Positions 1-5,067 of a DNA stretch of 8,753 bases are shown piece by piece. The first letter of the stretch is position 1. Every line of letters starts with the position of its first letter. The position numbers and the translations under genes are program-made. The DNA is from DASQFI01 sp050264575 (GTDB lineage Bacteria > Acidobacteriota > Vicinamibacteria > Vicinamibacterales > SCN-69-37), in the NCBI GenBank assembly GCA_050264575.1, contig JBLNGH010000642.1, positions 1-8,753 on the forward strand. The letters are read 5' to 3'. Below the pieces are notes generated by a model. That model searched no databases, was not told the DNA's origin, and saw nothing but the letters and a program-made list of their open reading frames with translations.

Positions 1-2
1 TC

Positions 3-884
3 AGAATCGACGGACAGCCCCGTCAGATGCCATCCACGGTCGCGTACAACGCGGTTGATGACCGGTACTTCAAGACGATGGGTATGCGAATCCTGTCCGG
101 CCGCGATTTCTCACCTGACGATACCGTCACCTCGCCGCTCGTCATCATCGTGAGTGAATCGTTCGGCCGGTTGATTGCCGATGGCGGCAATCCGATCGGT
201 CACAAGCTCACCGAAATCTCCAGGGCAGCCGGACAACCCGTCGCTGTCGCCGAGGTCGTTGGGGTCGTGCCCGACGTCGTCATCAACGTCGCAGCGCGCC
301 AGCCATTGGCGGTGTACTACCCGGCCCCCCAGAAGCCGGGCTCGAGAAGCGCGACCATTCTCGTGCGGGCGGCAGCAGACGTCGCGACGGCCGCCGGTGA
401 AGTGCAGAACGCCATCCGCGCCATCGACCCGGCCGTCGCTCCGCCGCCGATGCTGACGCTGCAGGAACAGATCGGCCGGCAGATGGGTCCGCAGCAGTTC
501 GGCGCCCTCGTGCTCGGCGTGCTTGGCGCCATCGCCGTGCTCCTGACGATTCTCGGCGCGTACGTACTTGCCGAATCGATCGCGGCCATCCGGCAGCGCG
601 AGATGGGTATTCGCGCCGCCCTCGGCGCCACGAGATCGGCGCTTGGCGGACTGCTGCTTCTGCAGACCGTGCGGCTGGTCGGCCTCGGGATTCTGGTCGG
701 ACTGGGTCTGGCATGGCTGGGCGCCGGCACGATCAGATCATTCCTCTTTGAGGTACAACCCTTCGACCCGACGACGCTGGTCGCCGTGTCAGCAACGATC
801 CTGGGACTCGCGCTGGCCGTCAGCCTGAAGCCGGCGATCGCCGCGGCGCGGATGGATGTCGCACGGATCCTCCGGGAGGAGTGA
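3..884 (+). CDS. MacB/FtsX-type ABC transporter permease, C-terminal part (5' end outside window)
   Basis: The reading frame is already open at the left edge (eight codons precede the first ATG at 27), so this is the C-terminal ~293 residues of a longer protein. The first ~165 residues look like the end of a MacB periplasmic core domain, with the familiar run of YFKTMGMRILSGRDF, a VSESF segment, NPIGHKL and EVVGVVPDV. A FtsX-type membrane domain follows: a helix around GALVLGVLGAIAVLLTILGA, the cytoplasmic loop IRQREMGIRAALGATRS, a second helix around LVGLGILVGLGLAWLG, and a third around LVAVSATILGLALAVSL, ending in AAARMDVARILREE. Such permeases move or extract envelope substrates with a MacB-like ATPase; large orphan forms without an adjacent ATPase are abundant in Acidobacteriota. 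No ATPase gene is visible here, but the upstream side is cut off. The substrate cannot be told. The gene ends 17 bp from the convergent stop of the next gene. Confidence 0.9.
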   Translation, partial: RIDGQPRQMPSTVAYNAVDDRYFKTMGMRILSGRDFSPDDTVTSPLVIIVSESFGRLIADGGNPIGHKLTEISRAAGQPVAVAEVVGVVPDVVINVAARQPLAVYYPAPQKPGSRSATILVRAAADVATAAGEVQNAIRAIDPAVAPPPMLTLQEQIGRQMGPQQFGALVLGVLGAIAVLLTILGAYVLAESIAAIRQREMGIRAALGATRSALGGLLLLQTVRLVGLGILVGLGLAWLGAGTIRSFLFEVQPFDPTTLVAVSATILGLALAVSLKPAIAAARMDVARILREE

Positions 885-901
885 ACGGGTCGCGACGGCA
901 G

Positions 902-1345
902 TCACTTCACGATCCATGCGCCGAATATGCCGCCCGCGACGGCGCCGATCGGTGCGCCAATCAGAAATCCTTGCAACCCGGGATCATCACAGCCGCACCG
1001 ATCTCCCTCGATCGCCGCGCCTGCGTAACCGCCGAGAAAGAACCCGCCGAACGCGCCGACTGCTGCCCCGATGATCTTCCGTGTGATGGAGCGCCGGTGA
1101 CTTTGAACCGCCGGCCGGCTGGGGATGTGCGTCGCTCGATCTGCCGTTGAGCCGAGCGTGGAGAACTCGCCGGCTTCGGGTCGAAATTCCAGTTTCAGGC
1201 GAGTCGCGGAATCGGCTTGGAAGGCATCCGGCCCGAGGAGCCGTCGTATCGACTGCACTGCGACCTGCGGATTCTCGGGCTGTGGGGGTTCGTTGACCGC
1301 TGGCGGTATCGCGAGCAGTCCGACGATGAGCAAGGATGTCGTCAT
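902..1345 (-). CDS. small exported or membrane-anchored glycine-zipper protein (147 aa), unknown function
   Basis: I chose the ATG at 1345 because GAGGAA lies 7 nt upstream (minus strand) and because it puts a hydrophobic N-terminus first (residues 1-17, MTTSLLIVGLLAIPPAV), a signal peptide or anchor. A longer frame to 1441 adds 32 charged residues and is unlikely. Residues 18-85 are polar and look disordered. Residues 90-146 form two glycine-rich hydrophobic segments, IIGAAVGAFGGFFLGGYAGA and FLIGAPIGAVAGGIFGAWIV, with GxxxG-like spacing typical of glycine-zipper membrane proteins. They are separated by an acidic loop with a Cys pair, GDRCGCDDPG (115-124). A basic patch (SHRRSITRK) precedes the first segment. 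The gene is convergent with the permease and divergent from the ATP-grasp operon, so it is probably monocistronic. I do not recognise a named family. A helical hairpin in the membrane is the best structural guess. No terminator is visible downstream. Confidence 0.75.
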   Translation of the reverse strand: MTTSLLIVGLLAIPPAVNEPPQPENPQVAVQSIRRLLGPDAFQADSATRLKLEFRPEAGEFSTLGSTADRATHIPSRPAVQSHRRSITRKIIGAAVGAFGGFFLGGYAGAAIEGDRCGCDDPGLQGFLIGAPIGAVAGGIFGAWIVK

Positions 1346-1352
1346 GATTCTG

Positions 1353-1358
1353 TTCCTC
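1353..1358 (-). promoter_or_regulatory. Shine-Dalgarno site deciding the start of the glycine-zipper gene
   Basis: On the minus strand GAGGAA sits 7 nt before the ATG at 1345. The alternative upstream start at 1441 has no comparable site. Confidence 0.6.
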
Positions 1359-1380
1359 GCTTTGTAATGCGCAGCACGGT

Positions 1381-1414
1381 GGGATTCGGGCTCACCAGTG
1401 AATCCCGGCTCACC
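1381..1414. repeat. hairpin plus direct repeat in the leader of the glycine-zipper gene
   Basis: GGGATTC (1381-1387) and GAATCCC (1400-1406) form a 7-bp inverted repeat with a 12-nt loop. The loop and the 3' flank carry a direct repeat GGCTCACC (1389-1396 and 1407-1414, 18 bp apart). The element lies 36-69 bp upstream of the minus-strand start at 1345, so it would be in or just before that mRNA's leader. It could be an RNA hairpin or a repressor site. The sequence alone does not decide. Confidence 0.4.
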
Positions 1415-1443
1415 GAGCTGCGCCGCCATAAAGCTCTTCAATA

Positions 1444-1474
1444 GATCGATAAACCGATCGATCGATGGATCGAT
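1444..1474. promoter_or_regulatory. cluster of ATCGAT/GATC palindromes between divergent transcription units
   Basis: Within 31 bp there are four ATCGAT hexamers (1445, 1457, 1461, 1469) and four GATC sites (1444, 1456, 1460, 1468). Two of the hexamers overlap as CGATCGATCGAT. The cluster ends 4 bp before the -35-like TTGACT at 1479. A multi-site operator, or a spot for Dam-like or other methylation, is possible. It could also be chance in a short low-complexity patch. Confidence 0.35.
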
Positions 1475-1478
1475 GCAG

Positions 1479-1508
1479 TTGACTTGTCCGTTGTCCCACC
1501 GCTACGAT
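1479..1508 (+). promoter_or_regulatory. candidate sigma70-type promoter for the leader/small RNA
   Basis: TTGACT (1479-1484, 5 of 6 matches to TTGACA) is separated by 18 bp from TACGAT (1503-1508, 4 of 6 matches to TATAAT). Transcription would begin near 1514-1516, just inside the 5' arm of the folded RNA described below. This is the only decent -35/-10 pair I see upstream of the ATP-grasp gene. Confidence 0.45.
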
Positions 1509-1666
1509 GCCTTGAATGTTCGTGCTCGGTTGCTGTCCCTGCGTCTGTTGCAGCTCCCCGTCCGGGGAGATTGGGACGGCCTGTGCGCGTAGCTAGATCC
1601 AGATAGTTCGCGAAGCACTCATTGTTCAGGCTGAGGCCCTTCTCCCCGAGAAGGGTCTTTTTTTTT
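1509..1666 (+). ncRNA. putative structured RNA (small RNA with 6S-like fold, or attenuator leader)
   Basis: No convincing ORF lies between 1346 and 1685, yet this stretch has a promoter-like element before it and an intrinsic terminator at its end. By hand I can fold three parts. A closing stem pairs 1509-1518 with 1620-1631 (GCCTxGAATG with CATTxxxCAGGC, one 1-nt and one 3-nt bulge) and continues as GTGC 1522-1525 with GCAC 1615-1618. There is an asymmetric bubble. An apical arm pairs 1532-1539 with 1573-1580 (GCTGTCCC with GGGACGGC, one G-T pair) and is capped by CTCCCC/GGGGAG (1554-1559 with 1564-1569). A closing stem, bubble and apical arm is the layout of 6S RNA, but the 5' side of the bubble is short here and I cannot confirm the family. 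If transcription starts at ~1514, the outermost pairs would be lost. A cis-acting leader for the downstream operon is the main alternative. Confidence 0.4.
1634..1666 (+). terminator. strong intrinsic (rho-independent) terminator
   Basis: CCCTTCTC (1637-1644) and GAGAAGGG (1648-1655) form a perfect 8-bp stem with a CCC loop, extendable outward by a few pairs. A run of nine T residues follows (1658-1666). It ends 18 bp before the ATG at 1685, so it either closes a small RNA gene or acts as an attenuator for the operon. The T run and stem are among the few non-GC-balanced sequences in the window, so this is unlikely to be chance. Confidence 0.85.
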
Positions 1667-1672
1667 GTCCAC

Positions 1673-1677
1673 GAGGG
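1673..1677 (+). promoter_or_regulatory. Shine-Dalgarno site deciding the ATP-grasp start
   Basis: GAGGG lies 7 nt before the ATG at 1685 and immediately after the terminator's T run. It supports this start over an in-frame TTG at 1622, which would have to be translated through the terminator hairpin. Confidence 0.65.
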
Positions 1678-1684
1678 TTGTGAC

Positions 1685-2674
1685 ATGACCAGCTCGACAG
1701 CAGGCGTTCTCGGCATCTACTACGAACATCCGGATTGGTACCGGCCGCTCTTCGCGGAGCTGGATCGGCGTGGCGTGCCGTACGAGGCCGTTCATGCGGA
1801 TGCTCATCGATACGATCCGTCCGGCCAAACGTCGCCGTATCCGGTCGTCTTCAATCGCATGAGCCCGTCGGCCTACCTCCGGGGCCGCGGTCATCTCATC
1901 TTCTACACGCTGCAGTACCTTGCGCACCTCGAGCGGCTCGGTGTCCGCGTCATCAACGGCGCCGCCGCGTGGCGCACCGAGATCTCAAAGGCGTACCAGC
2001 TCACTCTCCTCGAAGAACTGGGATTGCCGTATCCGCGCGCCCGAGTGATTCATCATCCGACGCAGGCGCCGGCTGCGGCCTCTGGACTCCGGTTTCCGAT
2101 CATCGTCAAGCCGAACATCGGCGGAAGCGGCGCCGGGATCCGGCGCTTCGACTCGCCGGAAGCGCTCGAGCGCGTTGCGGAAGACGGCGCGCTCGACCTC
2201 GGCATTGACGGCACTGCGCTCGTACAGGAGTGCGTGACTCCCGAGAGCGGGCGGATCGTCCGCGTCGAAGTGTTGAACGGCCGGTATCTGTACGCCATCC
2301 GGATCTACACGCCCGGCGACAGCTTCAATCTGTGCCCGGCTGACGTCTGCCAGAGCGTGGACGGCGCGGAGCTCGCGCGGCCGGCGTGCCCCGTCGACGC
2401 GCCGAAGAACAACCTGCGGGTGGAAGGCCACACGCCGCCGCCCGAGATCATCCAGGCCGTCGAGCGCATCACCGCGGCGGCAGGCATCGAGCTCGGCGGC
2501 GTCGAGTACATGATCGACAGCCGGGACGACCGGCCGTACTTCTACGACATCAACGCGCTCTCGAACTTCGTCGCCGACGCGCCGCGCATCATCGCCTTCG
2601 ATCCATTTGTGTCTCTGGCGGACTGGCTCGAGGCCGAGCTTGCTGCCGTCGTTCAGCCCGCGGGGGTGCTCTAA
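1685..2674 (+). CDS. RimK-like ATP-grasp ligase (329 aa)
   Basis: This is an ATP-grasp enzyme, a fold that activates a carboxylate with ATP as an acyl phosphate and joins it to an amine or thiol. The N-terminal pre-grasp region (1-95) ends in QYLAHLERLGVRVINGAAAW, which parallels the RimK segment leading to the nucleotide-binding domain. K102 (EISKAYQLTLLEELGLPYPRA) and K142 in VKPNIGGSGAGIRRF match the two ATP-binding lysines and the glycine-rich loop. RVEVLNGRYLYAIRI (193-207) is a RimK-like strand pair. GGVEYMIDSRDDRPYFYDINALSNF (271-295) carries the metal-binding end of the site, with D288-I-N290 where many relatives have E-x-N. Size is close to RimK (~300 aa). The stop overlaps the next start (TAATG), implying translational coupling to the monooxygenase. 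The substrate is unknown. RimK glutamylates a ribosomal protein, but no such partner is seen here, so a small-molecule or peptide ligase is as likely. Confidence 0.88.
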   Translation: MTSSTAGVLGIYYEHPDWYRPLFAELDRRGVPYEAVHADAHRYDPSGQTSPYPVVFNRMSPSAYLRGRGHLIFYTLQYLAHLERLGVRVINGAAAWRTEISKAYQLTLLEELGLPYPRARVIHHPTQAPAAASGLRFPIIVKPNIGGSGAGIRRFDSPEALERVAEDGALDLGIDGTALVQECVTPESGRIVRVEVLNGRYLYAIRIYTPGDSFNLCPADVCQSVDGAELARPACPVDAPKNNLRVEGHTPPPEIIQAVERITAAAGIELGGVEYMIDSRDDRPYFYDINALSNFVADAPRIIAFDPFVSLADWLEAELAAVVQPAGVL

Positions 2675-3750
2675 TGCGCTTCGGATACTGGCTTCCGGTC
2701 TTCGGCGGGTGGCTCCGCAACGTCGACGATGAGTCGATGGAGGCGACGTGGAAGTACGTCAGGCGGCTCGCGCAGCGGAGCGAGCAGATCGGGTTCGACC
2801 TCACGCTCGTCGCCGAGCTGAACCTGAACGACATCAAAGGGGTCCAGGCGCCGTCGCTCGACGCATGGAGCACCGCGGCGGCACTCTCGGCCGTGACGGA
2901 GCAGCTCGAGATCATGGTCGCGGTGCGGCCGACGTTTCATGCGCCGGCGCTCCTCGCCAAGCAGGCGGCCAACATCGATCACATCAGCAACGGCCGGCTG
3001 TCGTTGAACGTCGTCTCGTCGTGGTGGGCGTCGGAGGCGCGGATGTACGGCGTGCCGTTCGACCAGCACGACGACCGGTACGCCCGCACCGCCGAGTGGC
3101 TCGACGTCGTCGACGGTCTCTGGCGATCACCGCTGTTTTCTCACCAGGGCAAGTACTACACGGTCGAGCAGACGGTGCTCGAACCCAAGCCCGTCCGGCG
3201 GCCGCGCCCGACGATTTACGCCGGCGGGGAATCGCCCGCGGCCAAGGCATTGATCGCCGCGAAGTGCGACGCGTGGTTGACGCATGGCGATCCACCCGAC
3301 GTCATCGGCCGGAAGGTCGCCGACCTGCGCGCGCGGCGCGAGGCGACCGGCCTTCCGCCGATGATCTTCGGCAGCGCCGGCTACGTCGTCCTCCGGTCGA
3401 CCGAAGCCGAGGTGCGCCGCGAGATCGATCGCATCGTCGACGTCCGGCAGAGCGCGAAGGGATATTCGAACTACCAGGAGTGGATCGGCAACACGCAGCT
3501 CGAGCAGCGCGTCAGCCTGGAGGACTATTCGGTGTCGAATCGCGGTCTGCGCAGCGGCCTGGCCGGGACGCCGGAGCAGGTCATCGAACGGATTCGCGCG
3601 TTCGAAGACGCCGGAGTGGATCTGCTGCTCCTGCAGTTCAGTCCGCAGTACGAGGAGATGGAACGCTTCGCCCAGGACGTGATTCCACACTTCAGGCGCT
3701 GCCGACCGGCGTTGGAGCGCGAGACGTACGTAGGGCGGACTGAACTCTAA
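2674..3750 (+). CDS. FMN-dependent luciferase-like monooxygenase, SsuD/SfnG type (358 aa)
   Basis: The protein opens with RFGYWLPVFGGWLRNVDDE and continues with AEQ-like RSEQIGFDLTLVAELNLNDIKG (36-56), LDAWSTAAALSAVTEQLEIMVAVRP (62-86), KQAANIDHISNGRLSLNVVSSWW (96-118), PRPTIYAGGES (177-187) and NRGLRSGLAGTPEQVIERIRAFEDAG (289-314). This is the bacterial luciferase-like TIM-barrel family and closely resembles FMNH2-dependent alkanesulfonate (SsuD) and dimethylsulfone (SfnG) monooxygenases, which split C-S bonds with reduced flavin supplied by a separate reductase. Length fits (family ~360-380). The exact substrate is not shown by the sequence. The start is the ATG overlapping the previous stop, with a GGGGG run ~8 nt upstream. 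No flavin reductase or sulfonate transporter gene lies in the window. The last residues (GRTEL) and the stop are encoded inside a palindromic repeat, so the C-terminus may have been remodelled by repeat insertion. Confidence 0.88.
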   Translation: MRFGYWLPVFGGWLRNVDDESMEATWKYVRRLAQRSEQIGFDLTLVAELNLNDIKGVQAPSLDAWSTAAALSAVTEQLEIMVAVRPTFHAPALLAKQAANIDHISNGRLSLNVVSSWWASEARMYGVPFDQHDDRYARTAEWLDVVDGLWRSPLFSHQGKYYTVEQTVLEPKPVRRPRPTIYAGGESPAAKALIAAKCDAWLTHGDPPDVIGRKVADLRARREATGLPPMIFGSAGYVVLRSTEAEVRREIDRIVDVRQSAKGYSNYQEWIGNTQLEQRVSLEDYSVSNRGLRSGLAGTPEQVIERIRAFEDAGVDLLLLQFSPQYEEMERFAQDVIPHFRRCRPALERETYVGRTEL

Positions 3751-3810
3751 GTCCGCCCAACGTCCGACGCCGGCGCCCGGCGGACTTGGGAACCAGTCCG
3801 CCCTACGTAC
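3726..3810. repeat. 85-bp compound palindrome (REP/BIME-like) over the monooxygenase 3' end
   Basis: The outer arms, 3726-3742 and 3794-3810, are a perfect 17-bp inverted repeat built on GTAGGGCGGACTG. Nested inside, AAGTCCGCC (3749-3757) pairs with GGCGGACTT (3779-3787). The left outer arm and the first inner copy also form a 9-bp hairpin (GGGCGGACT with AGTCCGCCC, 8-nt loop). There are thus four copies of one GGCGGACT core in alternating orientation. The element covers the last codons and stop of the monooxygenase gene. It may serve as a bidirectional terminator or mRNA 3' stabiliser. The form is that of repetitive extragenic palindromes, but no second element or RAYT-type transposase is in the window. 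Confidence 0.75.
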
Positions 3811-3956
3811 TCCTTCGCCTTCCGCGGGAACATTCCGCCTGCCCATTCGTCTCCCTTGCCAAGCTTTCAGGCTTTCGGGCTTTCAGGCTTCCAGTGTCCA
3901 TCCGAACTGAAACTTTCCTCCGCCTGCCGGGTTTCTCCCCCAAACGCGGGCCGGAC
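3751..3956. other. repeat-bearing intergenic region before the sigma factor gene
   Basis: The frame of the sigma factor stays open back to 3786 but its composition here is that of repeats: the palindrome ends at 3810 and an 8-bp minisatellite occupies 3864-3895. I see no convincing promoter or Shine-Dalgarno site, and no conserved protein motif, so I treat most of it as non-coding. Confidence 0.5.
3864..3895. repeat. 8-bp minisatellite (CTTTCAGG)n
   Basis: Tandem units CTTTCAGG, CTTTCGGG, CTTTCAGG and a degenerate CTTCCAGT follow without gaps. With 8-bp units the array would shift reading frame by copy number, which argues against the sigma factor being translated from upstream of it. Confidence 0.7.
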
Positions 3957-4550
3957 GTGAGGGCGGACGTTCCGTCGTCACCGTCCGTGGAGCATTCCAC
4001 GACTGACGTTCAGTCCTCATCCGACCGGTTCGAGGCGTTCGTCCTGGAATACCAGGACCTGGTCTTCGCGACGGCTGTCCGGCTGCTCGGCAGCCGGACC
4101 GAGGCCGAGGATGTCGCCCAGGTCCTGTTTCTGAAAGCGTTTCAGCGTTTCGATCAAATCAGAGACAGTCCCGCGGCACCGGGCTGGCTCAAGACCGTCA
4201 CGCGAAACGCCTGTCTGAACCACCTCACGCGATATCGATCGCGGTGGCGGCTGTTCAGCGAAATCACGAGCGGGCAGGGAGCCGACGAGCGAGACATGGA
4301 CATCGAGCACGTCGCGGTTGCATCCGGGATCTCACCGCTTGCTCATCTCGAACGAGCTGAGACGAATCGGCGGCTCGAGCAGGCGCTCCACCAGTTGCCG
4401 GATCACCAGCGCGTGCCGCTCGTGCTGTTTCACTTCGAGCAGATGAGCTATCTCGACATCGCGAAAACACTCCGCGTCGCGCTGGCGAAAGTGAAGACGG
4501 ACATCCACCGCGGCCGTCTGGCGCTCAAAGGCGCGCTCGATGGGATGTGA
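3957..4550 (+). CDS. ECF-type RNA polymerase sigma factor (sigma-70 family, ~197 aa)
   Basis: Region 2 begins at about residue 25 (RFEAFVLEYQDLVFATAVRLLGSRTEAEDVAQVLFLKAFQRF) and includes the -10-recognition segment ending in WLKTVTRNACLNHLTRYRSR. Region 4 is near the C-terminus: LEQALHQLPDHQRVPLVLFHFEQMSYLDIAKTL and KVKTDIHRGRLALKGAL, the helix-turn-helix that binds -35 DNA. There is no region 1 or 3, as expected for ECF factors, which are released by a membrane anti-sigma factor in response to envelope or other signals. The start is uncertain. There is no in-frame ATG near the domain; GTG at 3957 gives a normal ECF length, GTG at 3987 is possible, and earlier starts run through repeats. Two consensus positions are altered: DVAQVLFLKAF in place of the usual DVVQETFLKAF, and RVALAKVKTDIHRGR where a VGTVKSRLHRGR-like run is typical. 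The next gene is a probable anti-sigma factor 61 bp downstream. Confidence 0.85.
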   Translation: MRADVPSSPSVEHSTTDVQSSSDRFEAFVLEYQDLVFATAVRLLGSRTEAEDVAQVLFLKAFQRFDQIRDSPAAPGWLKTVTRNACLNHLTRYRSRWRLFSEITSGQGADERDMDIEHVAVASGISPLAHLERAETNRRLEQALHQLPDHQRVPLVLFHFEQMSYLDIAKTLRVALAKVKTDIHRGRLALKGALDGM

Positions 4551-4566
4551 AGGTCTCCGGTTTTTC

Positions 4567-4594
4567 TTTGGCCTATGGCCTTCGGCCTTTGGCC
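4567..4594. repeat. 7-bp minisatellite (TTTGGCC)n upstream of the anti-sigma gene
   Basis: Four contiguous 7-bp units read TTTGGCC, TATGGCC, TTCGGCC and TTTGGCC, followed by a decayed copy. They occupy nearly all of the 61-bp gap between the sigma gene and the next start, so they would sit in the mRNA just upstream of the ribosome-binding region. The unit is the reverse complement type of the array at 6601-6642. Confidence 0.75.
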
Positions 4595-4611
4595 TTGGCT
4601 TGTGACGTGCG

Positions 4612-5067
4612 ATGAACTTTGATCCTGACCTCGAACGCCTGATCGATCGCGAGCTCAAGGCGCTGCCCGGACCGCGCGCGCCCCGCACGCTCCTGCCGCG
4701 CGTCATGATCGCGGTCCACGCCACGAGACCGAGGACTTCCGGCGGGTGGTTCACCTGGCCGCTCGTCTGGCAAATCTCGTCGCTTGCGGCGATGCTCCTG
4801 ATCATTCTTGGCGCGGCGAATTTCTGGCCCGTCGGCGCCGCCACGATTGTCGCGCTCGCGTCGAATCTCTCCGCTGACACATCGTCACGGCTCGGGGGCG
4901 TCATCCGCGAGACAGAAGCCATCGTCTCTGCCGCCGACACCATCTGGCGCGTCGCGCAGCCAGTGGTCGTTGGCATGCTCGTGCTGTTGGCGACGATGGG
5001 CGCGGCGTGCGCGATGTTGGGCGCCGCGCTCCGGAGTGTGGTCCTGGGAGGGGCCTCACGTCTATGA
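4612..5067 (+). CDS. putative membrane anti-sigma factor (151 aa)
   Basis: The N-terminal ~45 residues are soluble and charged (MNFDPDLERLIDRELKALPGP), then come two hydrophobic segments at about 49-72 (WPLVWQISSLAAMLLIILGA) and 115-145 (VAQPVVVGMLVLLATMGAAC). Between them lies an ~40-residue loop. A short cytoplasmic segment plus membrane helices directly downstream of an ECF sigma gene is the usual position and form of an anti-sigma factor; that role is inference, since no zinc-binding HxxxCxxC motif is present. The ATG at 4612 has no strong Shine-Dalgarno. The stop overlaps the next start by four bases (ATGA), so the RDD protein is probably co-translated. It may instead be just a small membrane partner of that protein. 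Confidence 0.75.
   Translation: MNFDPDLERLIDRELKALPGPRAPRTLLPRVMIAVHATRPRTSGGWFTWPLVWQISSLAAMLLIILGAANFWPVGAATIVALASNLSADTSSRLGGVIRETEAIVSAADTIWRVAQPVVVGMLVLLATMGAACAMLGAALRSVVLGGASRL
5046..5053 (+). promoter_or_regulatory. Shine-Dalgarno site for the RDD-fusion gene
   Basis: GGGAGGGG lies 10 nt before the ATG at 5064, inside the end of the anti-sigma gene. It decides this start, which yields a clean signal peptide, over an in-frame start at 5007. Confidence 0.6.

Noticed and set aside
1622..1684. In-frame TTG at 1622 as an N-terminal extension of the ATP-grasp protein (21 extra residues).
   Set aside because: It would encode the terminator hairpin and T run, giving a low-complexity basic/Phe-rich extension. 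The ATG at 1685 has a well-spaced GAGGG site.
1685..2674. Naming the ATP-grasp gene rimK.
   Set aside because: The overall fold and lysine/glycine motifs fit, but the metal-site residues differ and the context gives no ribosomal or cofactor role.
2748..3743. A 331-codon plus-strand ORF in another frame over the monooxygenase gene.
   Set aside because: Its product is an Arg/Ala-rich shadow of GC-rich codons, and the real frame matches the SsuD/SfnG family along its whole length.
2674..3750. Naming the monooxygenase ssuD or sfnG.
   Set aside because: Both are close by motif; without a phylogeny or an ssu/sfn neighbourhood the substrate cannot be assigned.
3127..3846. A 239-codon minus-strand ORF antisense to the monooxygenase gene.
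   Set aside because: No recognisable motif; composition is that of an antisense shadow, and it runs through the palindrome.
4332..4976. A 214-codon minus-strand ORF over the sigma and anti-sigma genes.
   Set aside because: It is antisense to two supported genes and to the minisatellite, with no family signature.
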